NCBI RefSeq assembly: GCF_000230715.2
Contig: NC_019792.1
Span: forward strand, 1,736,001 to 1,800,000
DNA: 64,000 bases
Source: Natronobacterium gregoryi SP2
GTDB lineage: Archaea > Halobacteriota > Halobacteria > Halobacteriales > Natrialbaceae
Direction: 5' to 3'
Made by a program: the position numbers and the translations under genes. This document shows, piece after piece, positions 7,977 to 17,057 of the stretch (its first letter is position 1; every line of letters begins with the position of its first letter). Below the pieces are notes generated by a model, which saw only the letters and a list, made by a program, of their open reading frames with translations, was not told the origin of the DNA and did no database searches.

Positions 7977-9089
7977 GTGACCGAGAAACGCGAATACAAA
8001 GACGAGTATCCCGACAAGACGCTGTACATTCCCGGCCCGACCGAGGTGCGTGAGGATGTCGTCGAGGCAATGTGTGAACGGCCCTTCGGTCACCGGATGG
8101 GCCGGATGACCGATCTCTACACGACCATCGTCGAGGACACGAAAGAGTTCCTCGGAACCGACAACGAGGTCGTGATCCTCACTGGCTCCGGCACCGCGTT
8201 CATGGAGAGCGCAATCCTCAATCTCGTCGACGAGAACGTCCTCTGTACGACCTGCGGGAGCTTCAGTGAGCGCCAAGCCAACGTCGCCAGACGCCTCGGC
8301 AAGAACGTCGACACGCTCGAGTACGAGTGGGGGAAGGCAGTCAAGCCCGAGGACGTCCGCGAGTACTTGAAGGAAAGCGACACCGACTACGACGTCGTCA
8401 CCTGCGTGATGAACGAGAGTTCGACCGGCGTCCGAAACCCCGTAGCGGAAATCGGCGACGTCGTCGCCGAATACGAAGACACGTACTTCGTCGTCGACGC
8501 CGTCTCGGCACTGGGTGGGGATTACGTCGACGTCGACGACCACAACATCGACGTCGTTTTCACCTCGGTCCAGAAGGCCTTCGCGATGCCACCCGGCCTC
8601 GCCGTCTGTGTCGTCAGCGACGAGGCCTACGAGCGCGAACTCGAGTCCGAGTCGGCGTCGTGGTACGGCGGCTTCCAGCGGACTATCGACTACTACGAGC
8701 GGAAGGGCCAGACACACTCCACGCCGGCGATTCCGGTCATGCTCGCCTACCGCAAACAGATGAAACACATGCTCGAGGAAGGCCACGACGCCCGCGACCA
8801 GCGTCACCGGGAGATGGCCGAATATACCCGCGAGTGGGCTCGCAAGCACTTCGAGCTGTTCCCCGAAGAGGGATACGAGTCCCAGACGGTAAGCTGTATC
8901 GAGAACACGTACGGGATCGACGTCGCGGAAACCATCGACACCGTCTCCGAAGAGTACGACATGGTCTTCTCGAACGGGTACGGTTCCACACTCGGTGAAA
9001 AGACGTTCCGAATCGGACACATGGGCGAGCACGATCGCGAGTCGATCGAAGCACTGACCGACGCCATCGAAGACGTCGCGGAACTGTAG
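7977..9089 (+). CDS. Class V aminotransferase (alanine-glyoxylate / serine-pyruvate type)
   Basis: A 370-residue PLP-dependent fold-type I enzyme. It opens with LYIPGPTEVREDVVEAM and FGHRMGRM typical of the alanine:glyoxylate / serine:pyruvate group. The PLP-phosphate region is LTGSGTAFMES, the cofactor-stacking aspartate lies in FVVDAVSALGG, and the Schiff-base lysine is in VFTSVQKAFAMPPG. The substrate Arg is expected in TFRIGHMGEH near the C-terminus. The start is a GTG at 7977, about 120 bp after the halocyanin stop. Substrate could be alanine/glyoxylate, serine/pyruvate or a related amino-acid pair; sequence alone does not decide. Confidence 0.92.
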   Translation: MTEKREYKDEYPDKTLYIPGPTEVREDVVEAMCERPFGHRMGRMTDLYTTIVEDTKEFLGTDNEVVILTGSGTAFMESAILNLVDENVLCTTCGSFSERQANVARRLGKNVDTLEYEWGKAVKPEDVREYLKESDTDYDVVTCVMNESSTGVRNPVAEIGDVVAEYEDTYFVVDAVSALGGDYVDVDDHNIDVVFTSVQKAFAMPPGLAVCVVSDEAYERELESESASWYGGFQRTIDYYERKGQTHSTPAIPVMLAYRKQMKHMLEEGHDARDQRHREMAEYTREWARKHFELFPEEGYESQTVSCIENTYGIDVAETIDTVSEEYDMVFSNGYGSTLGEKTFRIGHMGEHDRESIEALTDAIEDVAEL

Positions 9090-9451
9090 TCGGCGAGCGG
9101 TGGGCCGTCGACTCTTCGTCTTCAACTCGGTTTTGTGGACTGATGAAATCCAGCCACGAAGACGTGTCGTCGCGTCTCCGTTGCCGTCCAGTCGCGACCG
9201 TCGCCAACGACCGTACCCAATCTCGGTCGAGAATCGATCTATAACGAATTATATAACCAATCCGTTACGTTGATAGACTACACCATGGTAATCATTACGG
9301 GGCTATCTAGCCCTATTATCGTACAAATAGATGCTTGTTGCTTGGTACCAATTATCTATTCATACCACTTTGGTGAAATGTTTTTATAGCTGGACACCGT
9401 ATCTCGAACTGAGACAAGTCGTTTCCAGCCGGGAAGCGCCAGTCGACAACC
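9090..9451. other. Intergenic region, AT-rich right half with palindromes
   Basis: No coding frame is supported in these 360 bp. From about 9235 the base composition falls sharply to AT-rich. It contains a GGGCT-AGCCC hairpin near 9299-9312, a TTGGTACCAA palindrome near 9341-9350 and a TTTTTATAG box near 9378-9386. Probably the promoter and regulatory zone of the small gene at 9452. Confidence 0.5.
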
Positions 9452-9733
9452 ATGAGACAAAGTACCCAAATTCCACAGAACGGCATCGGCACAGAATCAT
9501 CACCCGGGACAGGGACCCTCGGAAGCGGCGTCGCGTTCGTCGCCCTCGCCCTGGCAGTACTCTGGGCGCTCAGCAACCCCACCCTCGCAGCGTCGGTCAC
9601 CGCAGCCGTCGTCGGGGCAGTCACGCTGGCCCTGGCAGGCGGTCGCGCGCTCGCACGCCGACTCCGTGGACGGATCGCCAAACTCTCGATTCCAGGCGTC
9701 GCGACCGTCCGGATCAGCGTTTCTCCGAACTAA
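9452..9733 (+). CDS. Small membrane protein of unknown function
   Basis: A 93-residue product starting MRQSTQIPQNGIGTESSPGTG. After a polar N-terminus come two hydrophobic helices (about residues 25-42 and 46-62), then a basic loop GGRALARRLRGRIAKL and a short tail. The hydrophobic segments and positive-inside charge pattern support a genuine membrane protein. No named family is recognised. An AT-rich, palindrome-containing upstream region suggests its own promoter. It converges on a protein-like minus-strand frame ending at 9714 that lacks a start codon. Confidence 0.6.
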   Translation: MRQSTQIPQNGIGTESSPGTGTLGSGVAFVALALAVLWALSNPTLAASVTAAVVGAVTLALAGGRALARRLRGRIAKLSIPGVATVRISVSPN

Positions 9734-9993
9734 TCGGGACCGTCTGCTCGTTTCGCTTTCTCTCTTCCAAGCGGTAACCGCTGTCAGTTAGTGTGATCAA
9801 ATCGAACGACGGAAGCGCGTTCGCGTGACCGGTGTGGACGATACGATGGTGTGCAAACAGAGTCAGTGAGTACAGAACGGAGTCGATCCAATCGAACTCG
9901 AGCGCGTCGACAGAATCGACGAAGAAAACGCGACCGTCGCCGCCGTCGCTCTCGGGAACGAGACACGGCCGAGAACGAACGGTCGACCGGCAG

Positions 9994-10284
9994 CTACTGA
10001 ATGTGGCCTTCTTGCCGGAGTTGGTCGGCTTCGCTTTTCTCGTAGCGCCAGGTGATGTCTGCCTTTTCGTCCTGCCAGTCCCAGGGTTCGACGAGAACGA
10101 CATCGTCTTCACGGATCCAGATGCGCTTTTGCATCTTGCCAGGAATGCGGGCGGTACGTTCCGTCCCGTCCGCACACCGTACTTTGACCCGATTCGCCCC
10201 GAGCATGTCGGTGACGGTCGCGAAGACCTCGTCGTCCTCGGGCATCCGGAGGTTCTTCCGACCGCCATCTCCGTCTTCGCTCAT
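9994..10284 (-). CDS. eif1a: Translation initiation factor eIF1A
   Basis: A 96-residue archaeal initiation factor 1A with an S1-like OB fold. It starts [29 protein letters not shown]. The OB core reads [20 protein letters not shown] followed by [18 protein letters not shown], which is diagnostic of aIF1A. The C-terminus [19 protein letters not shown] is also typical. It binds the ribosomal A site during initiation with aIF1. The gene stands alone on the minus strand, with the DUF7470-like small membrane gene on the opposite strand upstream. Confidence 0.97.
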   Translation of the reverse strand: MSEDGDGGRKNLRMPEDDEVFATVTDMLGANRVKVRCADGTERTARIPGKMQKRIWIREDDVVLVEPWDWQDEKADITWRYEKSEADQLRQEGHIQ

Positions 10285-10482
10285 GGGGCGGGATTCGAGT
10301 TCGAACGGTTTAACCCTTTATTGATTTCGTCGGCCGGAGCGGTGGCCGGCACGGCCGAAATCACGATGGTCCCGAGAACGAAGTCACACCGTCACACGCG
10401 GTCGGGGACCCTCGAGTGATCTGCCGTCGCCATCGAGGCAGAAACCACGTCGTTTATTTTCTTCCCCTGGCCACTCGAGCGT

Positions 10483-10662
10483 ATGTTGGACAAACTCGGC
10501 CCGCTCGGGATCGTCGGTATCCTGGCGTTGCTTGCCGGTATCGGACTCGTCGCGTACGAAAACCTCGTGATCGCGGGCGGCATCGCGCTCGTGCTCGCCG
10601 GACTCGGACTGGTCGTCAAGTCACTGGTCTCGAGTGTGCTCCAGAGCTTCGGGATGCTGTAG
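10483..10662 (+). CDS. 59-residue two-helix membrane protein (DUF7470-like)
   Basis: A short gene of 59 codons beginning MLDKLGPLGIVGILALLAG and ending LQSFGML. It contains two glycine-rich membrane helices (about residues 8-24 and 28-47) joined by a YENLV turn. From memory this resembles a small haloarchaeal family called DUF7470, but that assignment is not verified. A TTTATTTT box near 10451-10459 lies about 25-30 bp ahead of the ATG, the spacing of an archaeal TATA box, which supports the start. Function is unknown. Confidence 0.78.
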   Translation: MLDKLGPLGIVGILALLAGIGLVAYENLVIAGGIALVLAGLGLVVKSLVSSVLQSFGML

Positions 10663-10773
10663 CTGCGGCCGGCAGTGATCAAAGAGCGGACTCGGACTCG
10701 AGTCACTCGAGTGGTTTGGAACGGAACGGTTGTCGGTGCGGACAACGCGTACGCCACGTCGCCGGACGCGAGA

Positions 10774-12774
10774 CTACACTTCGTCGTCGCCCGCTCGATG
10801 CTCGCTGATGAGTTGGTCGACCATCGCTGCCTTCCGATCGCGCCGCCGTTCTTCGGCTCGGTCGTGCCAGTCGTCGATCACCGCCTCGACGTCGTCCTCG
10901 CGGGCGACGGCGAGTTCGTCGACCTCTTGCATCGCTACGTCGCCGGCCGGTCCGATCGGGATCTCGGCCTCGAAGAGGATCTCGTCGGCAACGTCGGAGA
11001 GGCCACCTTCTTTCAGGATTACGCGAGGTTCGAACCCCGCGAGCAACTCCGCGGTCGAGCGACCGGCACCGCTGGCGTCGCGTAGGTAGATCACGTCTCC
11101 AGGTGCGAGACCGTACTGGTCGTCGGCTTCCCGGATCGCACCCTTGGTGAACTTCTCGACGACTTTGACCGGCACCAGTCCCTCTTTCTCCGCGGAGACG
11201 TCGCTGAAGTTCGAGTGATCCAGCTTCCAGAGTGCCTTCATCCGGTCGACTTTCTGCTCGAGTTCGTCGACCTTCTCCCGGGCTTCGTCGCGTTCGTACT
11301 CGAGTCGTTCCGCCTTGCGACGGTAGCGGGTCACCTCCCGGTTCCGTCGGACTTCTCTGCGCTCTTTCCGGCGCGTCTCGTCCAGTTCGACCTCGAGTTC
11401 GTCGATACGGTCGTCTTTCTCTGCGAGTCGGTCTTCCAGGGTAGTGACGTGTGACTGGAGGCGCTCGACCTGCTTCTCGAGTTCCTTGATCCGCTGTTCC
11501 TCGGCGGTGAGTTCACGGGGTTCGTGGGTCGTCGTCTCCTCGTCACCGTCGCCCTCGTCTTCCAACTCTGCGAGGACGGCCTCGACGCTCTCCTCGCCGG
11601 CGACGACGCGGGCGGTGACCTCGCCGCGATCGATCCCCGGCGGAAGTTTCTTCGCGATGCGATCGAACTGGTCCTCGTGAGCGTCGACGGCGTAGAGAGC
11701 CGCCGCCATGGCGTCGCGCTGGTGGTCGTTCTCGTACTGGTGGTTGCGGGTTCGGTGTTGTTTCTCGTCGACGGGCAGATCCGTCTCCGGCGTCCAACCG
11801 GCTGCGTCGAAGCTCCGCCGAAACTTCTCGACCGTTTCGGGCATCGGCGTCACGTCGGCAGCGACGACGATCGGTCGCCCCCGCTCGACGATCCACTCGA
11901 TCACTTCGGCGGTGTCGCTGGTGCGAGAGCTCCAGACGTCTAACACCTCCCCCTCGAGATCGACGATGGCGACGGCGGTCGTCGTTCCCGGATCGATACC
12001 GACGAGGACGTGATCGCGGCGCTTCGCGAGCGGACGGAACTCGATGCCGTCGCGGCGTTCGCGTTCGATCTCGACGCGAATGTCGCCCGACCGATTGCGC
12101 GAGACGGGAATGTCCTGGGGCCGCGCCTCGACGGTAAAGATCGCGTTGGCGAACCCGCCGTAGGCCTCACGAACGTCTTTCTCGTACTCGAGGGTGGCGT
12201 CCTCGAGTTCGGACTCGACCTCCCGGGCCCGCTTTTTCACGGAGCCGTGGATGCGCCGGGTGAAGCGGTCCTCGCTCCAGCCGCCGCTACCGGTCGAGCG
12301 CCCCCGAGAGACCTTGACCGTCGTGGTGTCGGTGAAAGCCGAGACCTCGTAGCCGACGTTGTGGGCCGCAAGGCGAGCGGCGGCCTCGGCCTCTTCCATC
12401 GGCTCTTTCCCGTAGGGGATGCCGTGGCGTTTCGCGACGCGAGAGAGCGGCTCGGGTTGTTGGTCGCCCGTCACCTGAACGAGTTTCGTGCCCGCGGGCA
12501 GCGTCCCCAGGAAGTGGATCAGTTCGTCCTTGTCGGCCGCCAGCTCGTACATATTGTCCGTCGCGACGATCGCCGGCCCCTCGTCGTCGATCAGCCGTCT
12601 GAGTTTCCGGTGGGAGACGACGTCCCGGGCGACATCGTCGCCGTCGTACCTGACCAGTGCGTACGACGGTGCGTCACCGCGTACGTCACCGCTCTGGATG
12701 TCGACACCGTAGACGACTGCGTCGAGCGCACTCGTTCGCGTACTCACAGAGAGGTATAGGGACGAAGCAGGCAT
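10774..12774 (-). CDS. DUF460 family protein (RNase H-like domain plus coiled coil)
   Basis: A 666-residue protein of the archaeal DUF460 group. The N-terminal part carries an actin/RNase H-like segment, and a second repeat near residues 255-375 has VLVGIDPGTTTAVAIVDLEG and VVAADVTPMPETVEKF. A conserved HRTRNHQYENDHQRDAMAAA block follows. Residues about 425-540 form a long coiled coil (EEQRIKELEKQVERLQ). A C-terminal domain of about 120 residues follows. RNase H-like folds suggest nucleic-acid processing, but no activity is established. The start is uncertain: ATG at 12774 is used, while GTG at 12747 would remove nine residues. Confidence 0.9.
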   Translation of the reverse strand: MPASSLYLSVSTRTSALDAVVYGVDIQSGDVRGDAPSYALVRYDGDDVARDVVSHRKLRRLIDDEGPAIVATDNMYELAADKDELIHFLGTLPAGTKLVQVTGDQQPEPLSRVAKRHGIPYGKEPMEEAEAAARLAAHNVGYEVSAFTDTTTVKVSRGRSTGSGGWSEDRFTRRIHGSVKKRAREVESELEDATLEYEKDVREAYGGFANAIFTVEARPQDIPVSRNRSGDIRVEIERERRDGIEFRPLAKRRDHVLVGIDPGTTTAVAIVDLEGEVLDVWSSRTSDTAEVIEWIVERGRPIVVAADVTPMPETVEKFRRSFDAAGWTPETDLPVDEKQHRTRNHQYENDHQRDAMAAALYAVDAHEDQFDRIAKKLPPGIDRGEVTARVVAGEESVEAVLAELEDEGDGDEETTTHEPRELTAEEQRIKELEKQVERLQSHVTTLEDRLAEKDDRIDELEVELDETRRKERREVRRNREVTRYRRKAERLEYERDEAREKVDELEQKVDRMKALWKLDHSNFSDVSAEKEGLVPVKVVEKFTKGAIREADDQYGLAPGDVIYLRDASGAGRSTAELLAGFEPRVILKEGGLSDVADEILFEAEIPIGPAGDVAMQEVDELAVAREDDVEAVIDDWHDRAEERRRDRKAAMVDQLISEHRAGDDEV

Positions 12775-12908
12775 AAATCCCGCGCGGCTCGAGAGTAGTT
12801 TAGCCTCTTTCAGAGCCGCCTCGTCAGAAACCGACTCGTCGAATCGTTTCTCTTGGGCTCTGAAGACTGTTCTGGGGGTTTATGATCTCCCACCCACTTA
12901 CTATACGT

Positions 12909-13331
12909 ATGACCGTTCTCGTAGCCTACGACGGGTCGATGCCCGCCCAGAAGGCAGTCGATCGTGCATTCGAGGAGTACGCCGACGAGGAGATCGTTCT
13001 GCTGCGCGTCGTCGAGGCCGCGGGTGGGTCGACCAGTGCCGGCATCAATCTCGCACAGGAGGCGATCAAAAGCGAGCGCGAGGAGGCCTCGAGCGACCTC
13101 GAGGAACACCTCGACGACCTCGAGGGAACCGAAGACGTGGAGTACCGAGCTGAGATCGTCGTCGGTGATCCGGCCCGCGAGGTCGTTGAGTTCGCCGAAG
13201 ACGAGGACAACGATGTCGAGCACATTCTGGTCGGCAGCCACGGCCGGTCGGGTGTCTCCCGGATCTTACTCGGGAGCGTCGCCGAAACGGTGGTCCGTCG
13301 GGCACCGGCCCCGGTCACCGTCGTTCGCTGA
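12909..13331 (+). CDS. Universal stress protein UspA family
   Basis: A 140-residue UspA starting MTVLVAYDGSMPAQKAV, with the first-strand aspartate. The nucleotide loop is LVGSHGRSGVSRILLGSVAETV, which exactly fits G-x2-G-x9-G-S and suggests an ATP-binding member. It ends APVTVVR. ATG at 12909 is preferred to one at 12882 because the family begins at this strand. A TATA-like TACTATACG element lies just upstream (about 12898-12907). It stands alone, divergent from the DUF460 gene. Confidence 0.93.
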   Translation: MTVLVAYDGSMPAQKAVDRAFEEYADEEIVLLRVVEAAGGSTSAGINLAQEAIKSEREEASSDLEEHLDDLEGTEDVEYRAEIVVGDPAREVVEFAEDEDNDVEHILVGSHGRSGVSRILLGSVAETVVRRAPAPVTVVR

Positions 13332-13343
13332 CCGTATCGATCG

Positions 13344-14114
13344 TTACTGCGTGTTCGTCATTCCGCCGTCGACGATCAGCGACTCGCCGGTGACGTATTC
13401 CGAGCGGTCGCTCGCGAGGTATACCGCTGCGTCGGCGACATCTTCCGGTTGCCCGGCACGACCGGCCGGGATCGCCTCGAGGAACCCTTCTTCGACGTCG
13501 GTCCCAATGATCGCGTAGTCGTCGGTCGTCATCTTCGTCTCGATCAGTCCGGGATGGATCGCGTTCACGCGGATTCCCTCGGTGCCGAGTCTCCCGGCCA
13601 TCGCGTACGTGAGGAGGCGAACTGCGCCTTTCGTTCCACAGTAGGTGACGAAATCGCCCGATCCCTCGAGTCCGGCGACCGACGAGAGGTTGACGATGGT
13701 GCCGCCCTCTCTTTCGCCCTCGACCATCCGCTTTGCCGCCGCCTGCGCGCCGAAGTAGACGCCCTTGACGTTGACGTCCATCATCCGGTCGAACGCCGCC
13801 TCGTCGACCTCGAGAAACTCCTCGCCGTGGAAGATGCCGGCGTTGTTCACCATCACGGTAATACCGCCGAACGCCTCGGCCGCCTCGACGGCGTTCTCGA
13901 GGTCTGTCACGCTCGAGACATCACACTCGACGAACGTCGTGTCGGCGTCGGTCTCTGCTTCGATCAGTTCGTGTGTCGGTGTCCCGCCCTCACGGGGGTC
14001 TTCCTGCAGGTCCGCGATCACCACGTCGGCTCCCTCGGCCGCGAACCGGCGGGCGATCGCCCGTCCGTTGCCGCTCGAGCCACCGGTCACTACTGCGACA
14101 TCGTCAGTGAGCAT
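13344..14114 (-). CDS. Short-chain dehydrogenase/reductase
   Basis: A classical SDR of about 257 residues. The NAD(P)-binding motif is TGGSSGNGRAIA (TGxxxGxG) and strand-4 motif NNAG appears in MVNNAGIFHGEEF. The catalytic tetrad is visible as the Asn after MMDVN, Ser in VNLSSVAG, and Tyr/Lys in YCGTKGAVRLL, where the usual YxxxK reads Y-C-G-T-K. The aspartate in VIADLQED favours NAD over NADP. The C-terminus has YVTGESLIVDGGMTNTQ. Substrate is unknown; it may be a sugar or alcohol dehydrogenase. ATG at 14114 starts the first strand; MPPM at 14123 is an alternative. Confidence 0.92.
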   Translation of the reverse strand: MLTDDVAVVTGGSSGNGRAIARRFAAEGADVVIADLQEDPREGGTPTHELIEAETDADTTFVECDVSSVTDLENAVEAAEAFGGITVMVNNAGIFHGEEFLEVDEAAFDRMMDVNVKGVYFGAQAAAKRMVEGEREGGTIVNLSSVAGLEGSGDFVTYCGTKGAVRLLTYAMAGRLGTEGIRVNAIHPGLIETKMTTDDYAIIGTDVEEGFLEAIPAGRAGQPEDVADAAVYLASDRSEYVTGESLIVDGGMTNTQ

Positions 14115-14206
14115 TGGGGGCATTGCACACATATACGCTGTCGGTCGATTAAAGACTGTTTCCACGTCTCACGCACTGTACTCGGATCTGTAATCGGTCG
14201 TGTCCG

Positions 14207-14710
14207 CTAGCGGTCTTCCAGCACTACGACGTCGCCCCGCTGACCTTCGGGCTGGTACTCACAGCGGTAGGTCGCCATCTCGTCGGTCGCCTCGAGCGTG
14301 AGCGTCTCGACTTCGCCGACGACCTCGTTTCCAGGACTCGAGTAGTCTGCGACGACCTCGCGGTTCGCGTCCCAGAACGCGATGTTGTGGTGGACGCCGT
14401 CCATGTTCTTCCAGCTCACCTCGTACTCGCGGCCGTCGACGAGAACGAGCGTCGGGTTCTCGACTCGGTCGATGGCTGATGGTTCGACGCCGACCCAGCC
14501 GCCGACCCAGCCGTCGAACCGGATCGTCTCGACGTCGTGCCACGCGTCGGGATCGGTGTTCCCCTCAGTCATCTCGGCTTCGTCGACGACAGGCTCGTCC
14601 GCTTCGCTCTCGCTGCCGTTGTCGTCTCCGAGACAGCCGGCGATTGCGGCCACGACTGTTGTGCCAACCCCCGTCAGGAGCGTCCGCCGTCGGGTGGGGC
14701 TCGAGACCAT
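14207..14710 (-). CDS. Halocyanin-like lipoprotein lacking two copper ligands
   Basis: A 167-residue exported protein with a Tat motif (TRRRTLLTG) and lipobox AIAGC, an acidic linker, and a plastocyanin-like domain resembling the halocyanin at 7383-7853 (shared WVGVEPSAI-type and HHNIAFWD segments). The first His ligand (HHNI) and Cys (YRCEYQPEGQ) remain. The second His and the Met of the C-x2-H-x3-M motif are replaced by Gln residues. Copper binding is therefore doubtful or altered; a Gln axial ligand is known from stellacyanins, but loss of the second His is harder to reconcile. It may have become a non-metal periplasmic protein. ATG at 14710 begins the Tat signal. Confidence 0.9.
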   Translation of the reverse strand: MVSSPTRRRTLLTGVGTTVVAAIAGCLGDDNGSESEADEPVVDEAEMTEGNTDPDAWHDVETIRFDGWVGGWVGVEPSAIDRVENPTLVLVDGREYEVSWKNMDGVHHNIAFWDANREVVADYSSPGNEVVGEVETLTLEATDEMATYRCEYQPEGQRGDVVVLEDR

Positions 14711-14852
14711 CGATGAGCGTAGCCCGTACAGCGGCATAAGAGCTAGTCTACCGAAGATGAACTGTCACGGCGACCGATACGCGAGTGTGGCTCGAGCCGC
14801 TGGTTGCGTGCTCCGGGCCGGCACTTACTGACCCTGCCGTCCACGAACGGGT

Positions 14853-15215
14853 ATGGGTGACCGAAACGTCGACGCGGCCTACACCGAACTGACGCCGGAC
14901 TCCTGGCACCAGGACGAGGCAGGCAATTACTACATCGACTGTCCCGAATGTGGCTCTGCGGCGTCGCTGCTGAACGTCGCCAAACACGGCCGCTGTAACG
15001 GCTACCTCGACCAGCAAGAAAGCGGGACGGACCTCGACGGGACGGCGATGGACTGTACAGCCAAACTCTGGTTCGAGCTCGGTTACACCGCCGACGCCGA
15101 CGCGAAGATGACCGACGACGCCGTCGCCGAATCCACGAGCGACGTCGAGACCGAGGACGGCGTTCCGGCGGAGGGATCGCCGCCGGGAACCAACGGCACC
15201 GTCGACGACGGATAA
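14853..15215 (+). CDS. Small putative zinc-ribbon protein
   Basis: A 120-residue acidic protein. The first half has CPECG, then RCNGYLDQQ, then MDCTAKLW, giving four cysteines (C-x2-C ... C ... C) that could form a zinc ribbon. The second half (about residues 78-120) is low-complexity and acidic (STSDVETEDGVPAEG). The opening AAYTELTPDSWHQDEAGNYYIDCPECG looks conserved and folded. No named family is recognised with certainty. ATG at 14853 is the first start codon before the conserved part. It is a single gene between the divergent halocyanin-like gene and cysE. Confidence 0.8.
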   Translation: MGDRNVDAAYTELTPDSWHQDEAGNYYIDCPECGSAASLLNVAKHGRCNGYLDQQESGTDLDGTAMDCTAKLWFELGYTADADAKMTDDAVAESTSDVETEDGVPAEGSPPGTNGTVDDG

Positions 15216-15408
15216 ACTCGGCCACACGGTGTGTTGGGCTGCACTCCGTCGCTGTCGTGTGTCAGTGACGGGACAACCGCGAGACGGTTCGCGGGCACTA
15301 CAGGAGATCGGGACAACAGCCCGTATCATCCGGATTGCTGTAACTAGTTCCCGCCGATCGCCAGAACGGGGCCGGCGGTCGGCGGTAATTGACTTACAGC
15401 AAACTGTC

Positions 15409-15921
15409 TCAGTCGTCGATCCGTCGGGCTGGCGAACCCGCAACGGTCGCTTCCGGTTCGACGTCGTCCGTGACGACCGACCCAGCGCCAACGGCAGCAC
15501 CCTCGCCGATGGTGATGTCTCCCAGAAGCGTCGCGTTCGCGCCGATTTTCGCACCGTCCTCGACTGTCGGGTGCCGTTTGACCGGCTCGCTCGTGTCGCC
15601 ACCGAGCGTGACGCCGTGATACATGTGGACGTCGTCGCCGATATCGGCCGTCTCGCCGATGACGACTCCCATCCCGTGGTCGATCGTTACCCGGCGTCCG
15701 ATCGTCGCGCCGGGATGAATCTCGACGCCAGTCAGCCACCGTACCAACTGAGAGAACAGTCTCGCAAACAGGTAAAGCCCGGCGTTCCAGAGCCGATGGG
15801 CGATTCTGTGCCCCCAGACGGCATGAACGCCCGGGTAACAGAGAACGACCTCGAGACAACCTCTCGCGGCCGGGTCCCGATCACACATCGTCCGCACGTC
15901 TTCACAGAACCGTCCGAGCAT
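15409..15921 (-). CDS. cysE: Serine O-acetyltransferase (CysE)
   Basis: A 170-residue left-handed beta-helix acetyltransferase that makes O-acetylserine for cysteine synthesis. The N-terminal helices read [35 protein letters not shown], with the typical RDPA and YPG-HA segments. The hexapeptide-repeat core has the catalytic HPGA-IG region, [13 protein letters not shown] and YHGVTLGG. It then has [20 protein letters not shown] and ends VAGSPARRI. It is a short form like many archaeal and Bacillus-type enzymes. A CTAAAAAG box about 30 bp upstream of ATG may be the TATA element. Confidence 0.96.
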   Translation of the reverse strand: MLGRFCEDVRTMCDRDPAARGCLEVVLCYPGVHAVWGHRIAHRLWNAGLYLFARLFSQLVRWLTGVEIHPGATIGRRVTIDHGMGVVIGETADIGDDVHMYHGVTLGGDTSEPVKRHPTVEDGAKIGANATLLGDITIGEGAAVGAGSVVTDDVEPEATVAGSPARRIDD

Positions 15922-15973
15922 CTATCCTGAATCGGAATCGGGAGTAACCAATCTAAAAAGAATCGTTTTCCGA

Positions 15974-16642
15974 TTACGTTCCACGCTCGAGTCGCCGGCC
16001 GATTCGCTCGGGAAGGCCGACCTCCTGGACCGTCTCTTGGACTGTCTCGATATCGTATTCGACGCGGTGGGTTTCGACCGTCATTGCGTCGAGGTCGATC
16101 ACTGCATAGCCCGCCCGCGGGTCGCCGTCGCGTGGCTGGCCGACGCTACCAGGATTGAGGACGATCCCCTCAGCGAACTTCTCGACGCCCTGGACGTGTG
16201 TGTGACCGAGGACGAGCACGTCCTCGTCGTCGAGCATGCGCGGCGAGAACTCCTCTGGGTAGGTGTACCGGCTGTACCGGTCCGGATCATCGGGGTGACC
16301 GTGAACGATCTTCAGCCGACCGTCGCACTCGAGGCGCTCTTTCGGGAGGTCTGCGAGCCACTCGAGTTGCTCCGTGGAGAGTTCTCCCTCGGCGTGTTCG
16401 ACGCCCGCCTGTGCGATCCCGTTGAACCGGAACGGTGTCTCCGTGGCGACTGCTGCGTCGTGGTTGCCCATCACCGTCGCTACCCCGCGCTCGCGTAGTT
16501 CGTCGACGCAATCTGCCGGCCAGGGGTTGTAGCCGACGACGTCGCCCGCGCAGGCGAGTTCGTCGACCGGCGGCATGTCCTCGAGGACGGCCTCGAGGGC
16601 GATCCGGTTGCTGTGGACGTCCGAGATGAGTCCGACCTTCAC
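15974..16642 (-). CDS. YfcE/MJ0936-type metallophosphoesterase
   Basis: A 222-residue calcineurin-like phosphoesterase. All metal-binding motifs are visible: LISDVHSN (D-x-H), CAGDVVGYNP (GD), VMGNHDAAV (GNHD), IVHGHPD and VLGHTHVQG (GHTH). NPGSVGQPRDGDPRAGYAVID near the C-terminus is typical of the family. The enzyme should be a cytoplasmic dimetal phosphodiesterase or phosphatase, with unknown natural substrate. GTG at 16642 is chosen because VKVGLISDVHS is the first strand; upstream residues in frame are not conserved. Confidence 0.92.
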   Translation of the reverse strand: MKVGLISDVHSNRIALEAVLEDMPPVDELACAGDVVGYNPWPADCVDELRERGVATVMGNHDAAVATETPFRFNGIAQAGVEHAEGELSTEQLEWLADLPKERLECDGRLKIVHGHPDDPDRYSRYTYPEEFSPRMLDDEDVLVLGHTHVQGVEKFAEGIVLNPGSVGQPRDGDPRAGYAVIDLDAMTVETHRVEYDIETVQETVQEVGLPERIGRRLERGT

Positions 16643-16673
16643 GTCCGATGGTATCCATCGGATCGGTATGTAT

Positions 16674-17057
16674 CTTGGGCGAGTTACCGACGCGTCGTTT
16701 CCGTTCGAACTGCTATCTTTCTTTCTCGTCGGCGCACTCGCCCTGGCCGTCGCTCGCTGCCTGACTCTGGGCGTCGTCACCCAGGCCAACGCGGCTCTCG
16801 ACGCGACGCCGCTTACCGAACCGCGGGCGAACTCGGACACGGTCACGGATGTCGGTGCAGACGGCGACGCCGATTCCGAGACGCCCGTCGAACCCTTCGT
16901 CGGCGGTACGCCGAAGGCGAACTCGAGGACGACGAATTTCAACGTCGCCTCGAGGGCCTCCTCGAGAGCGAGTGCGACGGCGAGCAGGGTACGATTGAGA
17001 CGGAATGCTGTACCGATGTACTGGCGCGACCGCAGGAGCCGCGGTCGCGCCGGAACT
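16674..17057 (+). pseudogene. Frameshifted small SHOCT-domain membrane protein
   Basis: One frame beginning near 16674 (MYLGRVTDASFPFELLSFF) encodes a hydrophobic helix followed by an acidic linker up to about 16870. The next frame from about 16871 then reads LRRRYAEGELEDDEFQRRLE, a textbook haloarchaeal SHOCT domain, and stops at 17057. Neither frame alone is a sensible protein. One base change near 16850-16890 would join the membrane part and the SHOCT helix into the usual layout of small membrane SHOCT proteins. I infer an inactivated gene, with a sequencing error as the alternative. Confidence 0.6.

Noticed and set aside
10990-11060. GGTTCGAACCCC segment suggesting a tRNA T-loop
   Set aside because: It lies inside the conserved DUF460 gene, and no acceptor, D-arm or anticodon stem could be found around it.
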